From an uncultured Bacteroides sp. (GTDB taxonomy: Bacteria; Bacteroidota; Bacteroidia; Bacteroidales; Bacteroidaceae): 64,000 bases of DNA. Shown here one piece after another: positions 38,401-48,290 of this stretch. The first letter of the stretch is position 1. Each line of letters opens with the position of its first letter. Under the pieces are notes generated by a model that saw nothing but the letters and a program-made list of their open reading frames with translations, was not told the origin of the DNA and did no database searches. The position numbers were made by a program, and so were the translations under genes. The DNA lies in NCBI GenBank assembly GCA_947074345.1, contig CAMTPH010000003.1:1-64000 (forward strand), in the 5' to 3' direction.

Positions 38401-38542
38401 ACAGGGTTAATATATTGAATATCTCTTTCTAGCCTTATTACAAAGCAAACTCACTACTTTTAACTTGTAGTTGATAGACTTCTTGAATTTATAAACTTTT
38501 ACTTCTTGATGGGTGTTTACTTGTACATGAATACTATTTCAT

Positions 38543-38550
38543 TAAATTTG
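38543..38550 (+). promoter_or_regulatory. -7 box for the HdeD-like gene
   Basis: TAAATTTG matches TAnnTTTG, with a TTG at 38521-38523 about 19 bp upstream. It gives a leader of about 24 nt. Confidence 0.55.
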
Positions 38551-38577
38551 TATTAGTTAAATTTAAAAATAAAAGAA

Positions 38578-39135
38578 ATGAAAGCTATTAATTACTCACT
38601 CGTTCGTATTCTATTTGCTCTCATCGTAGGTCTAATATTGATTATTTGGCCTGGTGTAGCAGTCAATTATTTGGTTATAACTGTCGGAATCCTTTTTCTA
38701 ATTCCAGGCATTATTGCAATGATAAGCTATATTGCATCTAAACCCCGCGAAAATAAAATATCTCGTTTTCCTATCGAAGGAATCGGTAGTATTCTATTTG
38801 GATTGTGGCTTATTGTAATGCCCGATTTCTTTGCTAATGTTTTGATGTATGTACTTGGCTTCATCTTGATATTGGCGGGCATCTGGCAACTTGCTTCACT
38901 AAATATTGCTCGTAAGCAGATGGCTGTACCCGGTGGCTTTTTTGTAATGCCTTTCTTGATATTATTGATGGGTGTGATTGTGATTTTCTTTCCGGCCGAT
39001 GTACGAAACACAACTTTTATATTGATCGGTATTACCTGTCTTGTTTACGCTTTGACAGAACTAGTCAATTACATTAAGTTCTCTCGTATGCTTCCAGCAG
39101 GACAAGATAAGGACATCGAAAACATAGAAAGCTAA
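38578..39135 (+). CDS. HdeD-like membrane protein (DUF308)
   Basis: The 185-residue protein has six membrane helices arranged as three pairs, each pair containing the small-residue turn usual in DUF308/HdeD proteins (for example LIIWPGVAVNYLVITVGILF). E. coli HdeD protects at high cell density under acid; the mechanism is unknown. The gene is monocistronic, with its own promoter, between the ATP synthase operon and convergent glnN. Acid-stress function here is only a family-level suggestion. Confidence 0.82.
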   Translation: MKAINYSLVRILFALIVGLILIIWPGVAVNYLVITVGILFLIPGIIAMISYIASKPRENKISRFPIEGIGSILFGLWLIVMPDFFANVLMYVLGFILILAGIWQLASLNIARKQMAVPGGFFVMPFLILLMGVIVIFFPADVRNTTFILIGITCLVYALTELVNYIKFSRMLPAGQDKDIENIES

Positions 39136-39219
39136 TATAAAAAAAGAAGAGGACTACCTCACGGCACTCCTCCCCTGCAAACTTAAAACAACCAACAAAA
39201 GAAATAGATAATATAAAAA

Positions 39220-41409
39220 TTATCTAATGAATAACAATTCGCGATATTTTGGTAATGTCCACATTTGATTGTCAACAATTAATTCTAACTTATCAATGTG
39301 GTAACGAATTTCATCTAAAGCGGGAGCGATCGTATCATGGTAAGCAATTGCCTTTTCACGTTCGCTCTCTATTTTATTAGCAACCTTACGAGCATTAACC
39401 ATACTGTCAACATGTTCTTTGATGAATGCAGTATGTTTAGAGATTTGCTCAATCAACTCAATATTTTTAGCTGAAAGATCTGCTGCTTTATCTTCAGCGA
39501 AGATACCTTTCAATTTGTATACATTGTCGATAAGGTCTGATTGGTATTGAGTAGCGATAGGAATGATGTGATTCATTGCTAAGTCGCCCAATACACGTGC
39601 TTCAATTTGGATCTTTTTAGTATAAGTTTCCCATTTAACTTCGTTGCGTGCTTCCAACTCTTTTTCGTTCATAACGCCTGTTGCTTCAAACATAGCGATA
39701 GTTTCAGATTTCAAGTAGTTGTCGAAGATTACTGGAACGCTAGTTTCGCAATCTAAACCACGTTTTTTAGCTTCTTCTTTCCACTCATCGCTATAACCAT
39801 TACCATCAAAATGAATTGGGTTACAGATTTTGATATAACGACGGATAACGTCAAGAATAGCAGAAATCTTAGGTTCGCCTTTTTCGATTAACTCATCAAC
39901 ATCTTTCTTGAACATGTTTAGTTGTTCTGCAACAGCAGCATTCAAAGCAATCATTGCACTAGCACAGTTTGCTTCAGAACCAACTGCACGGAACTCAAAA
40001 CGGTTTCCTGTAAATGCGAATGGAGAAGTACGGTTACGGTCAGTGTTGTCGATCAACAATTCTGGGATTTGAGGAATGTCAAGTTTCATACCTTGTTTGC
40101 CAGCCAATGTTACAAGATCATCAGTTGTGCTTTCTGCGATATGATTAAGAACTTGAGTTAATTGTTTGCCTAGGAATGAAGAGATAATAGCAGGAGGTGC
40201 TTCGTTTGCTCCAAGACGGTGAGCATTTGTTGCACTTGAAATAGCTGCTTTCAACAATCCGTTGTGACGGTATACTGCCATTAATGTATTAACAACGAAA
40301 GTTACAAAACGTAGGTTGTCTTCGGCTGTTTTGCCTGGAGCCATTAATAATACTCCTGTATCTGTGCCAAGTGACCAGTTGTTGTGTTTACCACTACCGT
40401 TTACACCTTTAAATGGTTTTTCGTGAAGAAGAACACGGAAGCCATGACGACGGCTAATCTTACGAAGCAAAGACATGATCAACAAGTTGTGGTCGTTTGC
40501 TAAGTTACACTCTTCGTAAATTGGAGCAAGCTCGAATTGGTTAGGAGCAACCTCGTTGTGACGAGTTTTAACTGGAATACCTAGTTTAAGAGCTTCGATT
40601 TCTAAATCTTTCATGAATGCAGCAACACGAGTAGGGATTGCACCGAAGTAGTGGTCTTCCAACTGTTGGTTTTTAGCACTATCATGACCCATCAAAGTAC
40701 GGCCAGTAAGCAATAAGTCTGGACGAGCTGCATATAAACCTTCGTCAACCAAGAAATATTCTTGTTCCCAACCAAGGTAAGCAACTACTTTTTTTACTTC
40801 TGGATTGAAGTAACGACAAACATCAGTTGCAGCTTTATCAACAGCACGAAGAGCTTTCAATAAAGGAGCTTTATAGTCAAGAGATTCTCCAGTATATGCA
40901 ATAAAGATAGTAGGGATGCACAAAGTATCATCTACGATAAACGCTGGTGATGATGGATCCCAAGCTGAATAACCACGAGCTTCGAATGTATTACGAATAC
41001 CACCGTTAGGGAATGAAGATGCATCAGGCTCTTGTTGAACAAGAAGTTTTCCTGAGAATTCTTCCATTACACCACCTTTTCCGTCGTGTTCGATAAATGC
41101 ATCATGCTTTTCTGCAGTTCCTTCAGTCAATGGAGCAAACCAGTGAGTGTAATGAGTTGCATTCATTTCTGTTGCCCATTTTTTCATACCAGCAGCAACT
41201 TCATCAGCAATTGAGCGATCTAGTGGAGCACCATTGTCAATTACATCAATTAATTGTTGGTACACTTTGCTAGGAAGGTATTTGAACATTTTTTCTTTGT
41301 TAAATACATACTTTGCATAATACTCAGAAGGACGCTCCGCTGGAGTTGGTACTTCGATTGCTTTTTTGGTAAAAGCTGTCTCTACGACTCTGAATCTTAG
41401 TTTTGACAT
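39220..41409 (-). CDS. glnN: Glutamine synthetase type III
   Basis: It makes glutamine from glutamate, ammonia and ATP. The 729-residue length identifies the type III (GlnN) enzyme first described in Bacteroides, not the 440-470 residue type I. Visible patterns include FSGKLLVQQEPDASSFPNGG near 118, GWEQEYFLVD near 214, KTRHNEVAPNQFELAP near 285 and NGSGKHNNWS near 338. It is downstream of amt and P-II, forming an ammonium assimilation cluster. The 103-bp gap to amt holds a hairpin. Confidence 0.96.
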   Translation of the reverse strand: MSKLRFRVVETAFTKKAIEVPTPAERPSEYYAKYVFNKEKMFKYLPSKVYQQLIDVIDNGAPLDRSIADEVAAGMKKWATEMNATHYTHWFAPLTEGTAEKHDAFIEHDGKGGVMEEFSGKLLVQQEPDASSFPNGGIRNTFEARGYSAWDPSSPAFIVDDTLCIPTIFIAYTGESLDYKAPLLKALRAVDKAATDVCRYFNPEVKKVVAYLGWEQEYFLVDEGLYAARPDLLLTGRTLMGHDSAKNQQLEDHYFGAIPTRVAAFMKDLEIEALKLGIPVKTRHNEVAPNQFELAPIYEECNLANDHNLLIMSLLRKISRRHGFRVLLHEKPFKGVNGSGKHNNWSLGTDTGVLLMAPGKTAEDNLRFVTFVVNTLMAVYRHNGLLKAAISSATNAHRLGANEAPPAIISSFLGKQLTQVLNHIAESTTDDLVTLAGKQGMKLDIPQIPELLIDNTDRNRTSPFAFTGNRFEFRAVGSEANCASAMIALNAAVAEQLNMFKKDVDELIEKGEPKISAILDVIRRYIKICNPIHFDGNGYSDEWKEEAKKRGLDCETSVPVIFDNYLKSETIAMFEATGVMNEKELEARNEVKWETYTKKIQIEARVLGDLAMNHIIPIATQYQSDLIDNVYKLKGIFAEDKAADLSAKNIELIEQISKHTAFIKEHVDSMVNARKVANKIESEREKAIAYHDTIAPALDEIRYHIDKLELIVDNQMWTLPKYRELLFIR

Positions 41410-41448
41410 AATAGCTAAAATGATTTGTTGTTAATTTGTTAGAGTATA

Positions 41449-41496
41449 AAAAACTTTTTTTATCGTTCCCGGAAAAGCGATCAAACTCGTCCGGGA
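41449..41496. promoter_or_regulatory. Hairpin between amt and glnN
   Basis: TTCCCGGA (near 41467) is complementary to TCCGGGAT (near 41490), with a T run at 41456-41462 on the plus strand. In the leftward transcript the fold is followed by an A run, not a T run, so it is more likely a processing or attenuation site than a simple terminator. Confidence 0.4.
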
Positions 41497-41512
41497 TATT
41501 TATTATCAATAA

Positions 41513-42949
41513 TTATACGTTATAAGCTGATTCTCCATGTTCGTAAACATCAAGACCTTCTTCTTCAACACGAGCCGAAACGCGTAAGCCGAATACTTTG
41601 TCAAGTGATTTAAATATGATGAATCCCATAAGTGCTGCCCATAAACCGATGATAATTGCACCAAGTGCTTGAGCTCCTAATAATCCAAATCCACCGCCAT
41701 AGAATAAACCTTCGTCAGTTGCGAACAATCCAACTAAAAGTGTTCCTAGACAACCGCAAACTCCATGAACAGAACTTGCACCTACTGGATCGTCTATCTT
41801 AAGAACTTTATCAATAAAGTCTACTGAGAATATCATTACTATACCACAGATTGCACCTATTGCAACAGCTCCACCACCTGAAACGCAATCGCAACCAGCT
41901 GTAATTCCTACTAGCCCTGCCAAAACGCCGTTCAAAGATAGTGATAAAGATGGTTTACTATATTTAATCCAGCTTAAAAATAATGCTGCAAAACCACCAG
42001 CAGATGCTGCAAGATTGGTAGTCAAGAAGATATGAGAAATAGCAATTTGATCTTCAGCAGATGCTGCTGCTAATTGTGAACCTGGATTGAAACCAAACCA
42101 ACCGAACCAAAGGATAAATACCCCTAAAGCTGCAATTGTTAAGTTGTGTCCTGGTATCGCTTTTGATTTACCGTCTTTGCCATATTTACCAATACGTGGG
42201 CCAAGAACTGCAGCTCCTACAAGAGCAATCCATCCTCCGACAGAGTGAACAATTGTAGATCCGGCGAAATCACGGAATGTTGTTCCGAACCAGTTCATCA
42301 TTAATGATCCTGCTTCGCCATTCATTAACCATCCGCCACCCCAAGTCCAGTGACCTGAAACAGGATATATAATAGCTGTGATAAATATTGTATATATTAA
42401 ATACATTGAGAATTTTGTACGTTCTGCCATTGCACCTGATACAATTGTTGCTGCAGTTGCACAGAATACTGTTTGGAATATCAAGAATCCTTCAGCAGGA
42501 AGTCCATCACTTTCGTAGAAATCTAACTCAAAGAAGTGTGGGGCACCAATGAAATCTCCAAGACCAAACATAAACCCAAATCCTACAAACCAATAGAATA
42601 ATGATCCAAACATGAAGTCACAAAGGTTTTTCATCATGATGTTGGCAGTACTTTTTACTCTTGTGAAACCTGCTTCTACTAAAGCAAATCCAGGTTGCAT
42701 GAAAAATACTAGCATTGCGGCTAATAACATCCATACTGTATTAAGTCCGTTTACTAAATCGCCAATATTTGTTGGTGCTATAGATGCTTCTTCGACAACT
42801 GGCTCTGCTATGAGAGTTGCAGTTTCTACTATAACTGTTGGCTCAACTGTTGCTGAATCTTGAGCAAATATTTCGGTTGTAAAGCACAGTGCGAATACAA
42901 CACTGGCTAACCACAGTTTTGATATACTGTGTTTTTTATATGTATCCAT
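41513..42949 (-). CDS. amt: Ammonium transporter (Amt/AmtB)
   Basis: The 478-residue channel has an N-terminal signal-like segment (to about residue 30), a spacer of about 30 residues and eleven membrane helices. The conserved histidines are in TIVHSVGGW near 237 and SSVHGVCGCLG near 395. The first-helix pattern FMQPGFALVEAGFTR belongs to the Amt subgroup with Glu in place of Tyr-Gly. It imports ammonium and is gated by P-II, whose gene is 55 bp upstream in the same direction. Confidence 0.95.
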   Translation of the reverse strand: MDTYKKHSISKLWLASVVFALCFTTEIFAQDSATVEPTVIVETATLIAEPVVEEASIAPTNIGDLVNGLNTVWMLLAAMLVFFMQPGFALVEAGFTRVKSTANIMMKNLCDFMFGSLFYWFVGFGFMFGLGDFIGAPHFFELDFYESDGLPAEGFLIFQTVFCATAATIVSGAMAERTKFSMYLIYTIFITAIIYPVSGHWTWGGGWLMNGEAGSLMMNWFGTTFRDFAGSTIVHSVGGWIALVGAAVLGPRIGKYGKDGKSKAIPGHNLTIAALGVFILWFGWFGFNPGSQLAAASAEDQIAISHIFLTTNLAASAGGFAALFLSWIKYSKPSLSLSLNGVLAGLVGITAGCDCVSGGGAVAIGAICGIVMIFSVDFIDKVLKIDDPVGASSVHGVCGCLGTLLVGLFATDEGLFYGGGFGLLGAQALGAIIIGLWAALMGFIIFKSLDKVFGLRVSARVEEEGLDVYEHGESAYNV

Positions 42950-43004
42950 AATGTAGTTCTATATGTGAGTTGTAATACCTATAATAATTCTCTCTAATTA
43001 AAAA

Positions 43005-43361
43005 TTAACGTTCTTGCTCTGCATTATAAAGTGCGATATCGCCTCTTTCTGCAGTTCTAATACGTATTGCATCTTCGAGTGGTATGATGAATATACGTCC
43101 ATCTCCGATCTCTCCAGTCTGAGCTGATTTAATAATAGCCTGAACTGTTTTTTCTGCATTTTTATCGCGTACAACAATAGAAATTAATGTACGTTCGATA
43201 GAACTTGTGTCATAAACAACTCCACGATAGATACGTCCTTGTCTAGCTTTGCCTACTCCTCTTACGTCATAATAAGAGAACCATTCGATATCAGCTTCAA
43301 GAAGTGCATCTTTTACCTCTTCAAATTTTGTTTTCCGAATAATTGCTTCAATCTTTTTCAT
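43005..43361 (-). CDS. Nitrogen regulatory protein P-II
   Basis: This 118-residue trimeric signal protein binds ATP/ADP and 2-oxoglutarate and controls Amt and possibly GlnN. The T-loop reads GVGKARQGRIYRGVVYDTSS. Tyr50 aligns with the uridylylated Tyr51 of E. coli GlnB, but the loop before it differs (KARQG in place of RQKGH), so the modification is uncertain. The C-terminal IGDGRIFIIPLEDAIRIRT matches the P-II signature. Gene name glnB or glnK cannot be decided; the link to amt favours a GlnK role. Confidence 0.93.
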   Translation of the reverse strand: MKKIEAIIRKTKFEEVKDALLEADIEWFSYYDVRGVGKARQGRIYRGVVYDTSSIERTLISIVVRDKNAEKTVQAIIKSAQTGEIGDGRIFIIPLEDAIRIRTAERGDIALYNAEQER

Positions 43362-43400
43362 ATACCTTAAATATTTAGTGTGTACAGGTTAGTAAAAGAG

Positions 43401-43480
43401 GAGTAAGAATGTTGGATGGCATTGTAGGTTACCTTACAACAAACCGATTACGAAAACTCTAACTACCAGAATTCTTACTC
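43401..43480. promoter_or_regulatory. Inverted repeat upstream of the P-II gene
   Basis: GAGTAAGAAT (43401-43410) is the exact inverse of ATTCTTACTC (43471-43480). Between them lies a near-palindrome GTAGGTTACCTTAC. The pair sits in the 142-bp gap between the TorF-like gene and the P-II gene and may act in attenuation or as an operator. Confidence 0.45.
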
Positions 43481-43503
43481 ACTCCTATATCAAAATTCTC
43501 TCT

Positions 43504-44214
43504 CTAAAAACTTAAACCAAATACCAAATAAGTTTTATCCATTGCAGGTGAAACAATCACTTGTGCAAATACTGGGATAGAAAAACTATCTGTTATTTTA
43601 ATGTCTTTTGCGCCCTTAAGCGAAATGTCTGTAAACCCACTTATCTTTTTGTCTGCATACATATAAGACTTGGTTGAAACTCCAATTGAAGGAGTCAAAA
43701 CTATGTCGCCAGGACAGTTTATATCATATGAAGCAGTAAAATAAGCTGATGTAACTTTTTTGTCTGTTACCGGATTTTTATCTCCCGCAAACATTACAGC
43801 TGCCGATAGGGTAAGGGGAACTTTCTCTCCGAAACAATAACTAATTGCTCCTTCGTAGAAATGGCTATCTTTATAATAACCATAATTAGCATCCTCTCCA
43901 TTCCACCAATAATCAGTCAAACATAGACTCAATCCGCCAATACTATAACCTAATGAGATATCAAACTCTTTTGGTTCAAGAGCTGTGATACTTGTGCTTC
44001 CCCAAGCCGATAGAGATAATCCTTTCCAAGCCAAACCTAGAGTAGGTTGAATTGAAGCTCCTGATCCCTGATCAAATCCCCTCCACACATACTTGTTAAC
44101 GAAATCAGCACCAATGGTGACTTCAAACTTGTCTTGTGCAGACATTGTGCTTGGTACAAGCATTCCCAATAAAGCTACTATTAAAATCAATTTTTTGTTA
44201 ATCGTTGTTTTCAT
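43504..44214 (-). CDS. TorF-family putative outer-membrane protein
   Basis: The 236-residue precursor has a signal peptide ending TMSAQ, followed by a beta-rich sequence (VTIGADFVNKYVWRGFDQGSG) that is the hallmark of the Gcw_chp/TorF family, and ends in an aromatic strand (TYLVFGLSF). It is likely a small outer-membrane barrel. Related genes often neighbour amt/P-II in other bacteria, so help in ammonium or small-solute passage is inferred. I chose ATG at 44214; an upstream frame extension to 44283 would put 23 polar residues before the signal peptide. Confidence 0.78.
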   Translation of the reverse strand: MKTTINKKLILIVALLGMLVPSTMSAQDKFEVTIGADFVNKYVWRGFDQGSGASIQPTLGLAWKGLSLSAWGSTSITALEPKEFDISLGYSIGGLSLCLTDYWWNGEDANYGYYKDSHFYEGAISYCFGEKVPLTLSAAVMFAGDKNPVTDKKVTSAYFTASYDINCPGDIVLTPSIGVSTKSYMYADKKISGFTDISLKGAKDIKITDSFSIPVFAQVIVSPAMDKTYLVFGLSF

Positions 44215-44372
44215 CGTCTTTTCACCTTTTAAGTTAGAAAAATTGTGGATGTACGGTCCAACTTTATATATAGTAGCGCGCAATTACTATCTGCTTTTCG
44301 TGAGATTTAGTCCTTAGACTACGTTTTTTTACTTCTTCGTGTTTGTTTTGTTTGTGTTGTTGTGTTCTAGTA

Positions 44373-45605
44373 TTAAAGCCAGTTTTTGATGCGTCGCATT
44401 GCTTCAATGCAATTTTCACGCTCGCCAAAAGCTGTCAATCTTAAATAACCTTCGCCACTTGGGCCGAATCCTACTCCTGGTGTTCCAACAATATTTGCTT
44501 CATAAAGAAGTTGATCGAAGAATTTCCATGAGCTCATGTTATTTGGAGTTTTAATCCACAAATATGGTGCATTAACACCTCCGTATACTGTTAAACCGCT
44601 GCTTTCTAATGCTTCTTTCATGATGCCTGCATTGGTCATATAATAATCTATATTTTCTTTGATTTGCTTTTTACCCTCAGGAGTGTAAATCGCTTCAGCC
44701 GCACGTTGAGTAATGTAAGATGTACCATTAAACTTAGTGCTTTGTCTGCGGTTCCACAGCTTGTTTAACTCAACTCTTTCGCCAGTGATAGTAGAAGCTG
44801 TCAATTCTTTTGGCACTACAGTATATCCACAACGAACACCTGTAAATCCGGCTGTTTTAGAGAAACTACGGAATTCTATCGCACATTTACGTGCTCCTTT
44901 AATTTCGTAAATTGAGTGTGGTACATCATCTTCTTGGATATATGCTTCGTATGCAGCATCAAACAAAATCAATGTATCGTTTTCTAATGCATAATCAACC
45001 CATTTCTTTAATTCAGCTTTTGTTAAAGTTGTACCGGTAGGGTTGTTTGGATAACATAGATATACAATATCAATGCGTTTGTCAGGAATTTGTGGAATGA
45101 AATTGTTCTCACTTGTACATGGCATATATGTAATATTGCTCCATTTGCCAGATTCAATATCCAATTCGCCAGCTCTGCCACTCATTACATTGCTATCAAT
45201 ATATACTGGATAAATAGGATCTGTAACTCCAACGCTGTTATCATGACGAAGGATATCACCTATATTACCTGTATCGCTTTTAGCGCCATCATTAACAAAT
45301 ACTTCAGAATTACTAAAGTGGATGCCACGTGGAGCATAATCATTTTTAATAATTGCTTCGATTAAGAAGTCATATCCTTGTTCTGGTCCATATCCGCGGA
45401 ATGTCTCTGCTTTCGATAAGTCATTTACTGCTTTGTGCATAGCTTCTAAACAAGCTTCTGGTAATGGACGTGTTACATCACCAATACCTAATCTGATAAT
45501 ATCTTGTTTTGGGTGAGTAACTTTAAATGAATTTACTTTTTTAGCTATGTCCGAGAACAGATAACTTCCCGGCAGTTTAAGAAAATTTTCGTTTACTAAA
45601 GCCAT
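44373..45605 (-). CDS. dapL: LL-diaminopimelate aminotransferase
   Basis: It converts tetrahydrodipicolinate directly to LL-diaminopimelate, using glutamate as amino donor, in the short lysine/peptidoglycan pathway. The 410-residue fold type I PLP enzyme has YPNNPTGT near 190 and the PLP-binding Lys in [16 protein letters not shown] near 247. It follows dapF by 32 bp on the same strand, so the two last steps before meso-diaminopimelate are co-expressed. Confidence 0.96.
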   Translation of the reverse strand: MALVNENFLKLPGSYLFSDIAKKVNSFKVTHPKQDIIRLGIGDVTRPLPEACLEAMHKAVNDLSKAETFRGYGPEQGYDFLIEAIIKNDYAPRGIHFSNSEVFVNDGAKSDTGNIGDILRHDNSVGVTDPIYPVYIDSNVMSGRAGELDIESGKWSNITYMPCTSENNFIPQIPDKRIDIVYLCYPNNPTGTTLTKAELKKWVDYALENDTLILFDAAYEAYIQEDDVPHSIYEIKGARKCAIEFRSFSKTAGFTGVRCGYTVVPKELTASTITGERVELNKLWNRRQSTKFNGTSYITQRAAEAIYTPEGKKQIKENIDYYMTNAGIMKEALESSGLTVYGGVNAPYLWIKTPNNMSSWKFFDQLLYEANIVGTPGVGFGPSGEGYLRLTAFGERENCIEAMRRIKNWL

Positions 45606-45637
45606 ATTGTTTTTTGTTTTAAGTTTTTCTATAAATG

Positions 45638-46447
45638 TTATTCTTCTATTTCTATTGTTCCATCAAATACCTTCGTTGCTGGTCCTGTCATATAAATCTT
45701 ATCTGTCTTTTCATCCCATTCGATGATTAAAGAACCTCCATCCATGATGATTTCTGATTTTCTATCTGCCTTACCATTAATAACAGCTGCTACTGCTGTT
45801 GCACAAGCACCGGTTCCGCAAGCTTGAGTAATGCCTGATCCTCTTTCCCAAACTCGCATTCTAATAACATTGTCTTTTATTACTTGAGCGAATTCAACAT
45901 TGATTCTATTTGGGAAACGTGAATGATTTTCTAGTTGAGGTCCGATTTCTGTTAAAGCGATTTGTTCGATATCATCTACGAATGTTACTAAGTGTGGGTT
46001 ACCCATTGAAACCTGAGTGGAGTTTAGGTTATCGAAATCCTGGAAAACAATCTTTTCTATTTCTGATGGTGATCCCATATCTACGGTCACCAATGTTACT
46101 TTTTCGTTTTCTAAAGTCAAGTTCAAAACTTTGATACCCGATAATGTTTCAAGAGTAATAGACTGTTTTGTGGTAAGTCCATATTCATATAGGTATTTCC
46201 CAATACATCTCGATGCATTACCACACATCAAAGCTTCTGATCCATCAGCGTTGAATATTCTCATACTGAAATCTGCTATTTCAGATCTTCCTATTAGTAC
46301 AAGTCCATCGCTTCCAATACCAGTATGGGGTTTACTCCATTCTATTGATTTTTCTTCGGGGTTATTTATTTGAAACTTGAGAGTGTTTATATAAATGTAA
46401 TCATTCCCAGCTCCATGCATTTTAGTGAACTGAATTGTTTTTGTCAT
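45638..46447 (-). CDS. dapF: Diaminopimelate epimerase
   Basis: It converts LL- to meso-diaminopimelate for peptidoglycan and lysine. The 269-residue enzyme uses two cysteines: Cys75 in LMCGNASRC and the second in [11 protein letters not shown] near 215. The N-terminal [11 protein letters not shown] is typical. It is the first gene of a dapF-dapL pair with a -7 box about 50 bp upstream. Confidence 0.96.
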   Translation of the reverse strand: MTKTIQFTKMHGAGNDYIYINTLKFQINNPEEKSIEWSKPHTGIGSDGLVLIGRSEIADFSMRIFNADGSEALMCGNASRCIGKYLYEYGLTTKQSITLETLSGIKVLNLTLENEKVTLVTVDMGSPSEIEKIVFQDFDNLNSTQVSMGNPHLVTFVDDIEQIALTEIGPQLENHSRFPNRINVEFAQVIKDNVIRMRVWERGSGITQACGTGACATAVAAVINGKADRKSEIIMDGGSLIIEWDEKTDKIYMTGPATKVFDGTIEIEE

Positions 46448-46495
46448 TTTGTTGCTAATTTATTGGTTGTTATTTCTTTTTGTATGATTACGATA

Positions 46496-46503
46496 CAAAG
46501 ATA
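46496..46503 (-). promoter_or_regulatory. -7 box for dapF-dapL
   Basis: The plus strand reads CAAAGATA, giving TATCTTTG on the minus strand. The leader would be about 45 nt. Confidence 0.5.
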
Positions 46504-46810
46504 TACCTTTTTGTTTAATATTGTATTAAATTAGGTGTCTATTATGTATTAAATTTGAATTAAGTATTAATTGTTCTAAAAAAACGTATATATACTTTTA
46601 AATTGTAATTATAATAATGCTGATAACTTATGAAATGAAAGTTTGACTCATTTAAAGATGTCTATTTAATGAATTAATATTGTTAAATTTGAAATATAAT
46701 ATGCATTATGTTCGATATTTTATGTATTTGATATCAAAATGAAATGTATTTGCAAATAATTAAATCATGATGAATTAATATTGCTCCGTTAGATTATTGA
46801 CTATTTACAA
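46504..46810. other. AT-rich intergenic stretch between dapF and spt
   Basis: About 300 bp of very AT-rich sequence with no open frame of note. Apart from the spt terminator just beyond it and the dapF box before it, nothing was recognised. Confidence 0.5.
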
Positions 46811-46846
46811 ATAAAAAAAGCCCTATAGGTTATATACTATAGGGCT
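46811..46846 (-). terminator. Terminator after spt
   Basis: AGCCCTATAG pairs with CTATAGGGCT around an 8-nt loop. On the minus strand it is followed by a run of seven T. Confidence 0.9.
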
Positions 46847-46872
46847 AAATTGCATTTATTTTGATAAAGATA

Positions 46873-48060
46873 TTATTTAATAATATCTAAAGCTTTGAAG
46901 CATTTTACAAGTTTCTCGATTGCAATATCAATCTGTTCTTTCGTGTGAGTCGCCATTAGTGCGAATCGTACTAAAGTGTCTTCAGGTGAACATGCTGGAG
47001 GAATTACTGGGTTAATGAAAACGCCTTCATCAAACAACATTTTTGTTACCAAGAATGTCTTTTCCATATCTCTTACATATAGAGGGATGATTGGAGTAGA
47101 AGTGTGGCCAATCTCAAATCCTAATTCACGGAATCTGCTTAAAGCATAGTTAGTTATTTCCCAAAGATATTCAATTCTTTCTGGTTCAGACTTCATGATT
47201 TGTAAAGCCGCTTTAGCTGCAGCAGTAGCAGCAGGTGTATTACTTGCACTGAAGATATATGAACGTGAATTGTGTCTTAAGAAGTTGATGATAGATTTAT
47301 CACCTGCAATGAAACCACCGATAGCTGCTAATGACTTACTGAATGTACCCATGATTAAATCAACATCGTTTGTTACGCCGAAGTGATTACATGTTCCACG
47401 TCCGTGGTCTCCTAGTACACCTAATCCATGAGCTTCGTCTACCATGATAGATGCATTGTATTTTTTAGCTAATCTAACTATTTCAGGTAAGTTAGCAACA
47501 TCACCTTCCATACTAAACACACCATCAACAATAATTAATTTGATTGATTCTGGTTTACATTTTTGAAGTTCTTTTTCAAGAGACTCCATATCGTTGTGTT
47601 TAAACTTGAGTGTGGTACTGAAAGATAATCTTCTACCTTCGACGATTGATGCATGGTCTAATTCGTCGCAGATAATATAATCTTCACGGCCAGTCACACA
47701 TGATACAACGCCCAAATTTACTTGAAATCCAGTAGAGTATATGATAGCATCTTCTTTGCCTACAAATTCGGCTAGTTCCTTCTCAAACTCAAGGTGTAAG
47801 TCTAGAGTTCCATTGAGGAATCTTGATCCTGCACAACCTGTACCATATTTGCGTGTAGCCTCTACAGAAGCTTCAATAACTTTAGGGTGATTTGTTAATC
47901 CTAGATAAGAGTTAGAGCCAAACATTAAGACTTTTTTGCCGCTCATTATAACCTCTGTGTTTTGTTCACTTTCGATACAACGGAAGTATGGATATACGCC
48001 TTTTGCTTTTACGCGTTGTGGTAGGTCGTATTTAGCTAGCTTTTCTTGTAATAATCCCAT
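46873..48060 (-). CDS. spt: Serine palmitoyltransferase
   Basis: It condenses serine with a fatty acyl thioester to make 3-ketosphinganine, the first step of sphingolipid synthesis. The 395-residue alpha-oxoamine synthase has His136 in ELDHAS stacking on PLP, DEAHG at 208-212 and the PLP Lys242 in GTFSKSLAAIGGF. The start MGLLQEKLAKYDLPQ and the overall pattern match the Bacteroides enzyme as I recall it (BT_0870 type). Glycine acetyltransferase (Kbl) is the close alternative, but that start and the GCAGSRFLNGTLDLH context fit Spt. A lipid kinase gene is divergent next to it. Confidence 0.86.
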   Translation of the reverse strand: MGLLQEKLAKYDLPQRVKAKGVYPYFRCIESEQNTEVIMSGKKVLMFGSNSYLGLTNHPKVIEASVEATRKYGTGCAGSRFLNGTLDLHLEFEKELAEFVGKEDAIIYSTGFQVNLGVVSCVTGREDYIICDELDHASIVEGRRLSFSTTLKFKHNDMESLEKELQKCKPESIKLIIVDGVFSMEGDVANLPEIVRLAKKYNASIMVDEAHGLGVLGDHGRGTCNHFGVTNDVDLIMGTFSKSLAAIGGFIAGDKSIINFLRHNSRSYIFSASNTPAATAAAKAALQIMKSEPERIEYLWEITNYALSRFRELGFEIGHTSTPIIPLYVRDMEKTFLVTKMLFDEGVFINPVIPPACSPEDTLVRFALMATHTKEQIDIAIEKLVKCFKALDIIK

Positions 48061-48147
48061 GAATTTTAAAATATTATTCCCATTGAATACTCAATTGTAA
48101 TGAGTAGTTTGAATGTGTTATTCTTAATAACTGTTTAAAACAGGTTG

Positions 48148-48155
48148 CAAAGATA
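48148..48155 (-). promoter_or_regulatory. -7 box for spt
   Basis: The plus strand reads CAAAGATA, giving TATCTTTG on the minus strand. The leader would be about 84 nt. Confidence 0.5.
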
Positions 48156-48250
48156 ACAAAAAATGTATTTAGCTACTCTTTTTGATAGAAAAAATGTATT
48201 ACACTAGTTATTTGGATAATCGTTGAGTTCTTAGATTAGGAAATTTGTAT

Positions 48251-48258
48251 TACTTTTG
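48251..48258 (+). promoter_or_regulatory. -7 box for the lipid kinase
   Basis: TACTTTTG matches TAnnTTTG and lies 32 bp before the ATG at 48291. TTG at 48223-48225 is a possible -33 element. Confidence 0.55.
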
Positions 48259-48290
48259 TAATTTCCATATTGATATTTTTTAAAATTAGC

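Noticed and set aside
46017-46373. Open frame of 118 codons on the plus strand
   Set aside because: It is antisense to dapF and shows no family pattern.
46873-48060. Glycine C-acetyltransferase (Kbl) as the identity of the oxoamine synthase
   Set aside because: The N terminus and motif context fit Bacteroides serine palmitoyltransferase and no threonine dehydrogenase gene is adjacent, but a substrate test would be needed for certainty.
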